Assembly (NCBI GenBank): GCA_024692905.1
Contig: JAILLY010000072.1
Coordinates: 1 to 33,837 of the forward strand
DNA from: Lachnospiraceae bacterium
GTDB taxonomy: Bacteria > Bacillota > Clostridia > Lachnospirales > Lachnospiraceae
Direction: 5' to 3'
DNA length: 33,837 bases
The position numbers and the translations under genes were made by a program. Under the pieces are notes generated by a model. It saw only the letters and a program-made list of their open reading frames with translations. It was not told where the DNA came from and made no database searches. This document shows positions 8,017 to 16,642 of the stretch, in pieces. Numbering within the stretch: the first letter of the stretch is position 1; each line of letters opens with the position of its first letter.

Positions 8017-9372
8017 TTAATTATTGGCCTCTTCCCCGTCCTGCGTAACGGTTTCTTCTTCCCTTCCGACATCACCGGCATCCGTACCGGCTTCTCCTTC
8101 TTCCGTTTCCTCTTCATTCATCTCCGGAAGCTCCATTTTGATCCGTTCGATGTGATTCTTATCCATCAGTATCGCGGTAAGCTTCGTTCCGTCATCGAGC
8201 AGTACGGACTCATCGGTTTCGGGAACCCTGTCAAGCTTCTCTATCATAAGGCCGCCGATCGAGTCATAATTCTCTGAACTGAGTTCAAGGCCGAGGGCAT
8301 CATTAAGATCATCTATCTTAAGCGATCCGTCAACGAGGTATTCCCTTTCGTCCACCTTGCGGATAAGGTCCTCCTCGTCCTCATCAAATTCGTCCCTGAT
8401 CTCTCCGACGATCTCCTCAAGAAGATCCTCAAGAGTCACAAGCCCCACCGTATCACCGTATTCATCAAGGACTAAGATCATGCTTATGTGATTCTGCCTC
8501 ATCTCAACCATGAGTTCGGAGGTCTTCTTGTATTCAACCGTGAAATTGGCCTCCCTCATGATGTTCCTTATATTGAAGTTGTTCACGTCCTCATAAAAAA
8601 GGACGTCCTTCATATTGATTATGCCGATGATATTATCGGTGGATTCCTCAAAAACAGGGATCCTCGTATATTTATGGACCTCAAACTGCTCCTTTAATTC
8701 CCAGTAACTTGCATCAACATTGACGCAGGTCATTTCGATACGGGGGATCATGACATCCTTGGCAAGCGAGTCACCGAAATCAAAAACATTGTCGATCATC
8801 TCACGTTCTTCGGCCTCAATGACTCCCTCCTCATGGCTCGCATCGAGGATATTCCTGATCTCACCCTCGGTAAGTACCGATTTGGCCTTGTCGGGATCGA
8901 TCCGGAGGAGCCTTAAGAACATTCTCGATAACTTATCCACGAGATAAATGACGGGCGTCAAGAGCTTCATCGTGAACATGACCGGTCCGCTGAATGCAAG
9001 CGACAGCCCTTCGTTATGGATGGTCGCAATGGTCTTGGGCATGATCTCACCGAATATGAGCACGATGAGAGTCAGTATTCCGACGGCAACGGCAACAAAA
9101 TCATTGTTCCATATCCTGGCCGTCATCGTCGTGACAAGCGCCGATGCGGAGATATTGACGATATTGTTCATTATCAGGATGGCGCTTAACATCTTGCTCT
9201 TGTTTTCAAGGAGCTTAAGTGCGCGTCCCGCTCTCTTATTCCCTTCGTCGGCAAGAGTCCCGAGTTTTATCTCACTCACCGTGGTAAGTGCGGTCTCCGA
9301 TGCCGAATAAAACGCCGATAATATCAGCAGCACGATCAGGATGAGCAGCTGTATGACACCTTCGGTATCCAA
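8017..9372 (-). CDS. CNNM/HlyC-CorC family membrane protein with CBS pair
   Basis: Membrane protein of the DUF21-CBS-CBS-CorC_HlyC family (often labelled hemolysin or CorC-like). Characterised relatives act in Mg2+ (or Co2+) efflux and homeostasis. The N-terminal DUF21 domain has about four hydrophobic segments (LLILIVLLILSAFYSASETA at the start, then VAVAVGILTLIVLIFGEIMPK). Two CBS motifs follow (DVMIPRIEMTCVNVDAS and MVEMRQNHISMILVLDEYGD, with LEDLLEEIVGEI), then the C-terminal CorC_HlyC domain and a very acidic 30-residue tail. About 451 residues. Start: TTG at 9372 is preferred because AGGAG lies 8 nt upstream. The GTG at 9381 overlaps the preceding stop as GTGA but has AGGAG butted against it. 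No toxin activity should be inferred from the old hemolysin name. Confidence 0.85.
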   Translation of the reverse strand: MDTEGVIQLLILIVLLILSAFYSASETALTTVSEIKLGTLADEGNKRAGRALKLLENKSKMLSAILIMNNIVNISASALVTTMTARIWNNDFVAVAVGILTLIVLIFGEIMPKTIATIHNEGLSLAFSGPVMFTMKLLTPVIYLVDKLSRMFLRLLRIDPDKAKSVLTEGEIRNILDASHEEGVIEAEEREMIDNVFDFGDSLAKDVMIPRIEMTCVNVDASYWELKEQFEVHKYTRIPVFEESTDNIIGIINMKDVLFYEDVNNFNIRNIMREANFTVEYKKTSELMVEMRQNHISMILVLDEYGDTVGLVTLEDLLEEIVGEIRDEFDEDEEDLIRKVDEREYLVDGSLKIDDLNDALGLELSSENYDSIGGLMIEKLDRVPETDESVLLDDGTKLTAILMDKNHIERIKMELPEMNEEETEEGEAGTDAGDVGREEETVTQDGEEANN

Positions 9373-9377
9373 AAATT

Positions 9378-9953
9378 TCACTCCTTTCTGTGAGCCAGAT
9401 ACTGGGCCAGCTGTGTTCCGGGCCTTCTGTTCAGTATATTTGTCCTTATGTATTCAAAACATACATCCTCGCCTGACTCTGCGAGCATCGTAAGCAGCTT
9501 CTCAAGAAGCAGCCTTGTGTATTCTTCCATAAACCTGCCGGGCGACCCGCTGTTGTAATACTCAAGCGGCATATCGTCGGTATAATGTCCCCTGTTATAG
9601 GTCTTTGAAGCCGCAATGCGGTCCATGAACATTTCTACTATATACCTGTCCGGCATCCTTGCGGGTATTATCCCCTCGCCTTCGCGGGAACTGTAATCCA
9701 TCCAGTATTCGTAATGGTGCTTGTTCCTGCCCTTATGATGAAGCCACGCACTTGAATATCCGACATCTTCGCGTTCCGCATTGTTCGGGCTCCTGAAGCC
9801 CTGATAGTATTTGGCTCCCACTATGAATTCATCCGGAGAATACTTGCTCAGATCATGTGTCAGCCCCTGAAAATACAGCCCGACCGCAAAACACCCTGCC
9901 CTGACAAGCCTGCGATGGGCGCCGATCGTCCTGAAATGCTCAATCACCTTCAT
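9378..9953 (-). CDS. DUF5662 family protein, His-rich, function unknown
   Basis: A 191-residue soluble protein that I recognise as DUF5662. No function is established. The start is the ATG at 9953 (MKVIEHFRTIGAHRRLV), with GGAGG 9 nt upstream. It overlaps the upstream gene's end by 14 nt, which suggests translational coupling. The frame continues upstream but without relation to the family. Visible is a set of possible metal ligands: H6, H13, the pair H33-D34 in GLTHDLSKYSP, and H72-H73 with H79-H80 in AWLHHKGRNKHHYEYW. The H...HD...H layout recalls HD-domain phosphohydrolases, but that is only my inference. Confidence 0.75.
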   Translation of the reverse strand: MKVIEHFRTIGAHRRLVRAGCFAVGLYFQGLTHDLSKYSPDEFIVGAKYYQGFRSPNNAEREDVGYSSAWLHHKGRNKHHYEYWMDYSSREGEGIIPARMPDRYIVEMFMDRIAASKTYNRGHYTDDMPLEYYNSGSPGRFMEEYTRLLLEKLLTMLAESGEDVCFEYIRTNILNRRPGTQLAQYLAHRKE

Positions 9954-11379
9954 TTTGGACTTCCTCCAGTTCCAGGAACTCATCTCCTGGATAATCCTCT
10001 TCATCGGGAGATATGTATATAAGGTCTCGTCCGGCATCAAGGAACACGACCTTTATCCCTTCGGGAACACTTACCATATCCCCTTCGCTTTCAAACCTGA
10101 TGCCGTCACATGAAAGTGATGCGATAAAGCCCCCGATAGACCTGCTGAACGCACCGGGCTGACCTGCAGACTTATACATTTCCGCGGCCTTTTCACGTGT
10201 GAGGATCTCAGGAGCACTCCCCTTCGCTAACGCCTCACGCGTATTCTTTGCATATTCATCTTCAAGTTTAAAGAAATCTTCGCTTAATCTTATATTGTCA
10301 ACGAACATGTCAAATGCGTTTTCATACCAGTCATACAGTTCATCCGATCCTGCCTCAAAACTGGCGAGGGTAAGTATATAACAGTCAAGTGCCTGTCCAC
10401 GGATATCCGCATCCGTATCACTGTAATCATATACCGTGCATAATACCGGCACATAGAACCTGCAGGATACCGCATGATCCTCCTTGGTGAGTATGCGGTA
10501 ATCAAATATCTTATTTGATGTATATGTATTGTTCTTCTTAAACTCAGTACCGGAAGGAAGACCGAAAAGCGCGTTTAAATCCCTGTCTTTATCGTTTTCG
10601 TATGCCTCCGCGACCTTCTCAAAGGCTTCGTTTACCTCATTTGCAACCTCTGTACTTCCCATCTGCTCGATCTTTTTCGATGTGGGATAAGCCTGCTTGA
10701 TTATCTCATTAAGATACTTCTCGACCGAAGTGAAATTGTAGAAGCTCACGCCTCCCTTTAAGTTGGCTTCCACGTTGGCCGGCGTCATGCCGTTACCCTG
10801 CATGGATATAAACTGATAATGCTGGGGTGAAGTAAAAGTCAGCTGCGTGGTGTTATCTTCGTTCGTAGCCACAAAACTGAATACGGCGGGGTACATCTGA
10901 CTCCCCCTGTTATAATCGATGGAATGATCGATCTTTGAAAGATCCTCCGGATATACCGTTGAAAATATCTCATTCCCGGCATCATCGGGGACTGTTATGC
11001 GTTTGAAATAATATCCGGCATCATCCTTGACTTCTCTCTTCCTGCCGTTTACTTTGCCCTGCCCGCTATTTCTCATATCGAAAAGACGCTGTGCAAAGAT
11101 GTTTTTATCCGAACCTTCGCCGCCTTCTCCGGATGAGATGTTTATGTATACCTGCGAAACGAATATACCTATCATCAGAAGGATAACGACAAAGACAAGG
11201 ATAATGGCGAGTATTGCAAGATTTCTCTTACCTGCCTCCTTTTTCTCATTATCGATCTTCTTCTGGAGTTCTTCGGGATATTTGGTGTAATTTGACTTAT
11301 CCTTAACGTCGTTCCCGCATCCGATGCAGATCTCCATATTGTCTTCGAGCAGCATTCCGCATTTTCTGCAATACTTCAT
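9940..11379 (-). CDS. Zinc-ribbon, single-pass membrane protein of unknown function
   Basis: I do not recognise the whole 479-residue protein. It opens with a zinc ribbon (C4, C7, C18, C21: MKYCRKCGMLLEDNMEICIGC), then a charged lysine-rich linker (26-52) and one strong membrane helix (about 54-75, ILAIILVFVVILLMIGIFVS). About 400 mostly polar, acidic residues follow and should be outside the membrane. The topology (cytoplasmic zinc ribbon, external domain) resembles zinc-ribbon membrane proteins common in Clostridia. The external part has no motif I can name; the last 50 residues are strongly acidic. GAGG precedes the ATG by 7 nt. It sits 14 nt after aspS, and the DUF5662 gene starts inside its end, so the three are probably cotranscribed. 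Confidence 0.75.
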   Translation of the reverse strand: MKYCRKCGMLLEDNMEICIGCGNDVKDKSNYTKYPEELQKKIDNEKKEAGKRNLAILAIILVFVVILLMIGIFVSQVYINISSGEGGEGSDKNIFAQRLFDMRNSGQGKVNGRKREVKDDAGYYFKRITVPDDAGNEIFSTVYPEDLSKIDHSIDYNRGSQMYPAVFSFVATNEDNTTQLTFTSPQHYQFISMQGNGMTPANVEANLKGGVSFYNFTSVEKYLNEIIKQAYPTSKKIEQMGSTEVANEVNEAFEKVAEAYENDKDRDLNALFGLPSGTEFKKNNTYTSNKIFDYRILTKEDHAVSCRFYVPVLCTVYDYSDTDADIRGQALDCYILTLASFEAGSDELYDWYENAFDMFVDNIRLSEDFFKLEDEYAKNTREALAKGSAPEILTREKAAEMYKSAGQPGAFSRSIGGFIASLSCDGIRFESEGDMVSVPEGIKVVFLDAGRDLIYISPDEEDYPGDEFLELEEVQNEGD

Positions 11380-11393
11380 ATTCCATCCTCAAA

Positions 11394-13190
11394 TTACCGA
11401 TCCGCGCTCTGTGTATCAACCTTGATACCAAGCTCCTCAAGCTGCTTATCATCTACCCTGTCGGGGGCTTCGCACATAAGGTCGGAGGCATCCTTAACCT
11501 TGGGGAATGCCATCACTTCCCTTATGCTCTCGGCGCCGACCATCAGCATCACAAGACGGTCAAGTCCGTACGCCAGTCCCGCATGAGGCGGAACTCCGTA
11601 TTTAAAGGCATTGAGCAGGAAGCCGAACCTGCTGTACGCATCCTCCTTCTCAAAGCCGAGTACTTCAAACATCTTCTCCTGAACATCGGACTGGTGTATC
11701 CTTACGGAGCCGCCGCCGAGCTCGGTCCCGTTTAATACTATATCGTAAGCCTTGGCCCTTACCCTGCCGGGATCTGTGTCAAGGTATATCAAATCCTCAT
11801 CCATCGGCATCGTGAAAGGATGATGCATCGCCTTGTAGCGGTTCTCTTCCTCGCTCCACTCAAGCAACGGGAACTCCGTTACCCAGAGGAAATTAAACTC
11901 ACCCTCAGGTATCATTCCGTATGTCTTTGCGATCTCTATCCTGAGCGCTCCGAGGACATTCCATACAAGCGTCGTCTTATCAGCCGCAAACAGGAGAAGG
12001 TCTCCGGGTTCACCCTTCATTGCGCTTACAAGTGCCTTGAGTTCGTCTTCCGTCATGAACTTTGTAAAGCTCGACTTATATGTCCCGTCGGGAAGTATCC
12101 CGAGATATGCCAGGCCCTTTGCTCCGTAACCCTTTGCAAATTCAACGAGAGCATCTATCTTCTTGCGGGGCATCTCAGCCTGTCCCTTTACATTGATACC
12201 GCGAACGGTTCCGCCGCTTTCAACGGCTCCGAAGAACACACCGAATCCGCATCCCTTTACAACATCGGACACATCGGTAAGTTCCATGCCGAAACGCATA
12301 TCGGGCTTATCCGAACCGAACCGGTTCATCGCCTCGATCCAGGTCATCCTCCTTATCGGAAGAGGAACTTCTATATCAAGAACTTCCTTGAATACCCTTG
12401 CGATCGCGCCTTCATTGACCGCGATGACATCATCCACGTCAACGAAACTCATCTCAAGGTCGATCTGCGTGAATTCAGGCTGCCTGTCTGCCCTAAGATC
12501 CTCATCGCGGAAGCACTTGGCCACCTGGAAATATCTGTCATATCCCGAGCACATAAGCAGCTGCTTAAAGAGCTGGGGCGACTGCGGGAGCGCATAAAAA
12601 CTTCCCGGATGGATACGGCTCGGTACAAGATAATCCCTTGCGCCCTCGGGGGTACTCTTCTGGAGTATGGGAGTCTCTATCTCAAGGAATCCCTCTTTCA
12701 TAAAGTAATCCCGGATGACATTTACTATCCTGCTCCTTAATATGATGTTCCTCTGGATATCCGGGCGGCGAAGATCAAGATACCTGTATTTGAGCCTTAA
12801 TTCCTCTTTGGTCTTGGAATCCGGTTCTATCGGGAAAGGCGGGGTTTCCGCTTCCGAGAGGACACGAAGGTCCTTTGCTCTTATTTCGATGGTACCGGTC
12901 TTAAGCGCCTTATTGGCCTCTCCGGCCCTCTTTTCGACTCGTCCCGTGACCGCGATCACGAATTCGCTCCTTAACTTATATGCCTTATCAAAGCCCTCGG
13001 CTCCGATATCCTTATCCTCAAATATGATCTGGAGTATGCCGCTGCGGTCTCTTAAGTCCGTAAAGATGATGCCGCCTTTGTTCCTGCTCCTCTGGACCCA
13101 GCCCATTACAGTGACTTCCTGTCCGATATTTGCTTCCGTAACTTCCGTACATCTGTGGGTCCTTTTAAGACCCATCATAGACTCTGCCAT
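11394..13190 (-). CDS. aspS: Aspartate-tRNA ligase, bacterial type
   Basis: Class II aminoacyl-tRNA synthetase charging tRNA-Asp. The 598 residues match the large bacterial type with a GAD insertion. Order: N-terminal OB-fold anticodon-binding domain (MGWVQRSRNKGGIIFTDLRD), motif 1 region (DYFMKEGFLEIETPIL), motif 2 (CFRDEDLRADRQPEFTQID), GAD insertion in the middle, and motif 3 (GLAYGLDRLVMLM) near the C-terminus. I cannot tell from sequence alone whether it also charges tRNA-Asn. Start ATG at 13190 is preceded by AAGGAA. It follows hisS by 16 nt, the classic hisS-aspS pair of Firmicutes. Confidence 0.97.
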   Translation of the reverse strand: MAESMMGLKRTHRCTEVTEANIGQEVTVMGWVQRSRNKGGIIFTDLRDRSGILQIIFEDKDIGAEGFDKAYKLRSEFVIAVTGRVEKRAGEANKALKTGTIEIRAKDLRVLSEAETPPFPIEPDSKTKEELRLKYRYLDLRRPDIQRNIILRSRIVNVIRDYFMKEGFLEIETPILQKSTPEGARDYLVPSRIHPGSFYALPQSPQLFKQLLMCSGYDRYFQVAKCFRDEDLRADRQPEFTQIDLEMSFVDVDDVIAVNEGAIARVFKEVLDIEVPLPIRRMTWIEAMNRFGSDKPDMRFGMELTDVSDVVKGCGFGVFFGAVESGGTVRGINVKGQAEMPRKKIDALVEFAKGYGAKGLAYLGILPDGTYKSSFTKFMTEDELKALVSAMKGEPGDLLLFAADKTTLVWNVLGALRIEIAKTYGMIPEGEFNFLWVTEFPLLEWSEEENRYKAMHHPFTMPMDEDLIYLDTDPGRVRAKAYDIVLNGTELGGGSVRIHQSDVQEKMFEVLGFEKEDAYSRFGFLLNAFKYGVPPHAGLAYGLDRLVMLMVGAESIREVMAFPKVKDASDLMCEAPDRVDDKQLEELGIKVDTQSADR

Positions 13191-13206
13191 GATAATTCCT
13201 TCCCTT

Positions 13207-14475
13207 CTATTTCTTTAATTCGGTATTGTAAAAATCACGTATATCCTCTGCGGCATATCCTTCCTTCATAAGCTGTTCCTTCTGGAACTTCTTATTCTTG
13301 TTCATCTGGGATATGAGTACCTTGACTCCCTGTGAGCGAAGAGCCGCAGCTTCCTTCATGATATCGCAGATCCGCTCGCCCGACGCACCTTTTTCTATAA
13401 GGAACACCTGGCGCCTTGAATCATCGGGAACCTTAAAATCCCTGTCAAGAAGGATCGTTATTATCCTTTCAAATCCGATCGAAAAACCGCATGCACAGGT
13501 CTTCTGCCCGGTAAAGCGTCCGATCATATCATCATATCTTCCGCCGCCGGCAACCGAGCTTCCGAACTCATCCATGCTTATCTCAAATATGGTTCCCGTA
13601 TAATAAGACATGCCGCGTACCAAAGTAGGGTCAAATTCGATCTTAAAATCAGCTCCTCTGGTCGCTTCAACGCACTTCATTATCGTCTCAAGGCTTACTG
13701 CGGTCTCATCGGGAAGTATGTCTCCGAGCTTTTCTTTAAGGCTCTTAAGTCCTGTGATATCACGGCTCGTGGTTGTAAAGAGATCAAGATACTTATCGAC
13801 ATCCTGTTTAGGGAACCCCGCCTCGATAAGTTCATTCCTGACTCCGTCCGTGCCGATCTTGTCCATCTTGTCAAGAGTAATGAATATACCGTCAAGCTTA
13901 TCTTCGGGGAATCCGGCATAAACAGCCATTGCCTTAAGTATCTTCCTGTCATTTATCCTGACAGTAAAGTTTTTAAAATCAAGCTTGCCAAGCAGCGTCG
14001 TCGTAGCCTGTATGAGTTCGGTCTCCGCAAGATAACTCGGATCTCCGAGTATATCTATATCGCACTGCACGAACTGGCGGAAGCGTCCCTTTTGAGGTCT
14101 GTCCGCGCGCCATACGCTTCCCATCTGGAGTGCCTTGAACGGACTGGGGAGTTCGTTGGCATGGTTCGCATAATATCTCGACAGCGGGACGGTAAGATCA
14201 TATCTTAAGCCCGAATCCGCAAGGTCCTCTTCGCACTGCGCACCGGCTATATCAAGCTTCTCACCGCGCTTCATTATCTTAAATATAAGCTTCTCGTTTT
14301 CTCCTCCCTGCTTTGAGCACAGGTTCTCGATATGCTCCACACAGGGCGTCTCTATCGACTGGAAGCCGAAACCTCCGTATGTTTTCTTTACAAGTTCCAT
14401 GACATAATCACGGATCTGCATCTCTTTTGGCAGTATATCCTTCATACCCGTTACGGGCTTCTTGACAAGCGACAT
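13207..14475 (-). CDS. hisS: Histidine-tRNA ligase
   Basis: Class II synthetase charging tRNA-His; 422 residues, the standard HisRS length. It begins MSLVKKPVTGMKDILPKEM, as HisRS does (the GxxDxLP region). It has QMGSVWRADRPQKGRFRQF (motif 2 with the RFRQF signature), the histidine-binding LVRGMSYYTGTIFEI, AGGGRYDDMIG and CGFSIGFERI (motif 3). A C-terminal anticodon-binding domain covers about 330-422. This length and the intact active site distinguish it from HisZ. AAGGAG lies 7 nt before the ATG. No T-box fits in the 71-nt upstream gap; a plain promoter is predicted there. Confidence 0.97.
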   Translation of the reverse strand: MSLVKKPVTGMKDILPKEMQIRDYVMELVKKTYGGFGFQSIETPCVEHIENLCSKQGGENEKLIFKIMKRGEKLDIAGAQCEEDLADSGLRYDLTVPLSRYYANHANELPSPFKALQMGSVWRADRPQKGRFRQFVQCDIDILGDPSYLAETELIQATTTLLGKLDFKNFTVRINDRKILKAMAVYAGFPEDKLDGIFITLDKMDKIGTDGVRNELIEAGFPKQDVDKYLDLFTTTSRDITGLKSLKEKLGDILPDETAVSLETIMKCVEATRGADFKIEFDPTLVRGMSYYTGTIFEISMDEFGSSVAGGGRYDDMIGRFTGQKTCACGFSIGFERIITILLDRDFKVPDDSRRQVFLIEKGASGERICDIMKEAAALRSQGVKVLISQMNKNKKFQKEQLMKEGYAAEDIRDFYNTELKK

Positions 14476-14502
14476 GGCATTTCTCCTTATTTACTCCGTT
14501 AT

Positions 14503-14517
14503 TGCGCAATATGCGCA
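14503..14517 (-). promoter_or_regulatory. Palindrome at the 5' end of the hisS transcript
   Basis: Two TGCGCA hexamers separated by 3 nt form a dyad that can fold into a 6-bp, 3-nt-loop hairpin about 4 nt after the predicted hisS start site. It may be an operator or a 5' stabilising hairpin. Confidence 0.4.
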
Positions 14518-14527
14518 TTATTTTAAG

Positions 14528-14556
14528 ATTTTATCATAAAAACATATTATTGAGAA
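14528..14556 (-). promoter_or_regulatory. Predicted promoter of hisS-aspS
   Basis: On the minus strand TTCTCA (14556-14551), 17 nt, then TAAAAT (14533-14528) preceded by TGA, an extended -10. The -35 overlaps the last sense codon region of hemZ. Predicted start near 14521. Confidence 0.5.
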
Positions 14557-16001
14557 GCATCAAACAGTTTCCTCTTCCTCTCAAGCATTTCATCAAGCCT
14601 GTTCATATACAGTTCCACATCCTTTACGTTATCGCATCTTGTTATAAGACTGTCGGGATAAACATGCTTGCTCACGGTCCCTGCTCCCACAGCCATTATC
14701 GACTGCAGTTCCTCCATTATCAGGATATTGTAGATCCCGTAACGGCATTCCTTTGCGTAACCTACATTCTCAAAGTTCCCCGCCATGTTCTTCTGTCTGT
14801 ACAGATAATACGGCTCCATCCCCATTTCGCGGGCTCCCCTGTCTGCCGTTCCAAGCATTTCCGGTGTGTTTAAGCTCTTTATATCATCATGTTCCTTAAG
14901 AAATTCCGCCATTTTCGCGGCACGCTTTATCGCCATCGAATGAACGGTAAGGCTTTCGGGACTAAGCTTTTTTATCTCTTCCATTGTATGCCGGATATGA
15001 TCTATGTTCTCGCCCGGCAGTCCGAGGATGATATCTGTGTTAATATTATCCATTCCGCATTCACGGGCTATACCAAAAGCCTTCCTTACGTCATCAGTAC
15101 TGTGCCGTCTTCCTATGGTCTTAAGGGTCTCATCATTCATTGTCTGAGGATTTATCGATATCCTTGAAACACCGAGTTCCTTCAGCGTCCTAAGCTTTTC
15201 TACGTCGATCGAATCCGGACGTCCCGCTTCAACGGTGAATTCAAGTACCTTTCCGATATCGAACAGTTCATGCAGAAATCCGATAAGATCCTTAAACTGC
15301 TCCGGTAAAAGCGTAGTAGGGGTCCCGCCGCCGATATATATCGTGTCCGGTGTCCTCCCTTTATACAGTTCACGGGTAAGCTTCAGTTCCTCCTTAAGGC
15401 ACCCAATATATTCATTCACCCTGTCCTTCCATCCGGCTATCGGATACGAAGTGAACGAGCAGTAAAGGCAGGTAGTCGGACAGAACGGTATCCCAATGTA
15501 TAAGCTGTAGCCGTCTTTTGCATCGATATCCTTAAGGATCTCCCGCTCTCTGTGAGCTATCTGTATGCTTAATCCTATCTTCTCATCCGATACAAGATAG
15601 CGGTACTTCATATACTTTCTTATTTCTTCATCATCACTTCCGGCGCTTATCATCTGCATGGGTATCTTGACAGGCCTTATCCCGGTAAGTGTTCCCCACG
15701 GAAGGGTTCTTTTCGACACTTCGCCGGCACACCGGTAAATGCATCTTTTTATCGCATCCTTTATTGCGGCTTTATCGGGGCTGTAAAATTCTTCTTCCTT
15801 TTTAAGACATACTTCCCCGCTCACATAAGAACATGAGGCACGTGAGGAAGAAACGCATATATCATAAAACGAAGGAATCCCTGCGGATTCCTTTTCTTCC
15901 GGGCTTACCTTTATATTTATCTCCTTTTCCGGAAAAAAAGCCTTGAACAGAGCGTAAATGTCGTATTCAAGGTTTTTTTCATTTACTCTTATGTATATCA
16001 T
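14547..16001 (-). CDS. hemZ: HemZ-type radical SAM protein (coproporphyrinogen dehydrogenase family)
   Basis: Radical SAM protein related to oxygen-independent coproporphyrinogen III dehydrogenase. The 484 residues include a long N-terminal extension ending in PWGTLTGIRPVK (101-112), which is typical of HemZ rather than HemN or HemW. The core has CPTTCLYC with C174, C178 and C181 for the 4Fe-4S cluster, YIGGGTPTTL, TVEAGRPDSI and ISINPQTMNDETLKTIGR, as in the HemN superfamily. True heme-pathway activity is not shown here, since many HemN-like proteins have other roles and no other heme gene is nearby. It sits 11 nt after the MBL hydrolase gene, the usual Firmicutes neighbourhood upstream of hisS. 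The ribosome site is weak (AAGAAAG). Confidence 0.88.
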   Translation of the reverse strand: MIYIRVNEKNLEYDIYALFKAFFPEKEINIKVSPEEKESAGIPSFYDICVSSSRASCSYVSGEVCLKKEEEFYSPDKAAIKDAIKRCIYRCAGEVSKRTLPWGTLTGIRPVKIPMQMISAGSDDEEIRKYMKYRYLVSDEKIGLSIQIAHREREILKDIDAKDGYSLYIGIPFCPTTCLYCSFTSYPIAGWKDRVNEYIGCLKEELKLTRELYKGRTPDTIYIGGGTPTTLLPEQFKDLIGFLHELFDIGKVLEFTVEAGRPDSIDVEKLRTLKELGVSRISINPQTMNDETLKTIGRRHSTDDVRKAFGIARECGMDNINTDIILGLPGENIDHIRHTMEEIKKLSPESLTVHSMAIKRAAKMAEFLKEHDDIKSLNTPEMLGTADRGAREMGMEPYYLYRQKNMAGNFENVGYAKECRYGIYNILIMEELQSIMAVGAGTVSKHVYPDSLITRCDNVKDVELYMNRLDEMLERKRKLFDASQ

Positions 16002-16012
16002 ACCGGTCTTTC

Positions 16013-16642
16013 TTAAATAAACGGGTTGTTTTCTCTTTCAAATCCTATGGTCGTGGTATCGCCGTGCCCGGGATAAACCTTAACATCATCCGGCAGGCAC
16101 ATGAGTTTCTCACGTATCGAACGTATAAGGGTTGCCTCACTTCCCGTCGGAAGGTCGGAACGCCCAACAGAACAGTTGAACAGGGTATCCCCGCTTATCA
16201 GCATCTTCTCATCTTCGAAATAATAGCTGCAGCTGCCGTGTGTATGGCCCGGCGTCGCAATGAGTTTGCACTTTATCCCTTCGATATCTATTTCGGCTCC
16301 GTCCGGCAGATACTTATTGCATTTCACGGTATAGAGCCTGCCTATCTGATCGGTACAGTTGTTGTGGGTATCCTCACATACATCCTGTTCCTCTTCATAA
16401 GCATATATCTTAACGGAAGCTGCCTGTCTTAATTCGTTTGCGCCCATTATATGATCGAAATGTCCGTGTGTCAGCAGGATCCCCGCCACTTCGATATCCT
16501 TCCCTTTAAGCGCATTATATATCCCGATGCCGTCGCACGGGGGATCGAATGCGATCGCCTTGCGTGTTTCATCATCATATACAAAATAAAAGTTGGTCCC
16601 TACCGGTCCCATGACCATGCGTCCAATCTTAAGTTCACCCAT
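16013..16642 (-). CDS. MBL-fold metallo-hydrolase, glyoxalase II-like
   Basis: Small (209 residues) cytoplasmic metallo-beta-lactamase-fold hydrolase. The metal site is complete: THGHFDH (HxHxDH), PGHTHGS, SGDTLF and a final YPGHGDTT. The length and motif set match the short glyoxalase-II-like proteins found between dtd or rel and hemZ in Firmicutes. A hydroxyacylglutathione substrate is unlikely in this group and the true substrate is unknown. The ATG shares one base with the rel stop codon (TGATG). AAAGGA lies 10 nt upstream, so translation is probably coupled to rel. Confidence 0.88.
   Translation of the reverse strand: MGELKIGRMVMGPVGTNFYFVYDDETRKAIAFDPPCDGIGIYNALKGKDIEVAGILLTHGHFDHIMGANELRQAASVKIYAYEEEQDVCEDTHNNCTDQIGRLYTVKCNKYLPDGAEIDIEGIKCKLIATPGHTHGSCSYYFEDEKMLISGDTLFNCSVGRSDLPTGSEATLIRSIREKLMCLPDDVKVYPGHGDTTTIGFERENNPFI

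Noticed and set aside
8017-9381. Hemolysin label for the CNNM/CBS gene
   Set aside because: The old family name comes from TlyC-like annotations. The domains indicate membrane ion transport or regulation, not a toxin.
11820-12740. 306-codon plus-strand frame opposite aspS
   Set aside because: aspS is certain here. The frame has no protein-family features.
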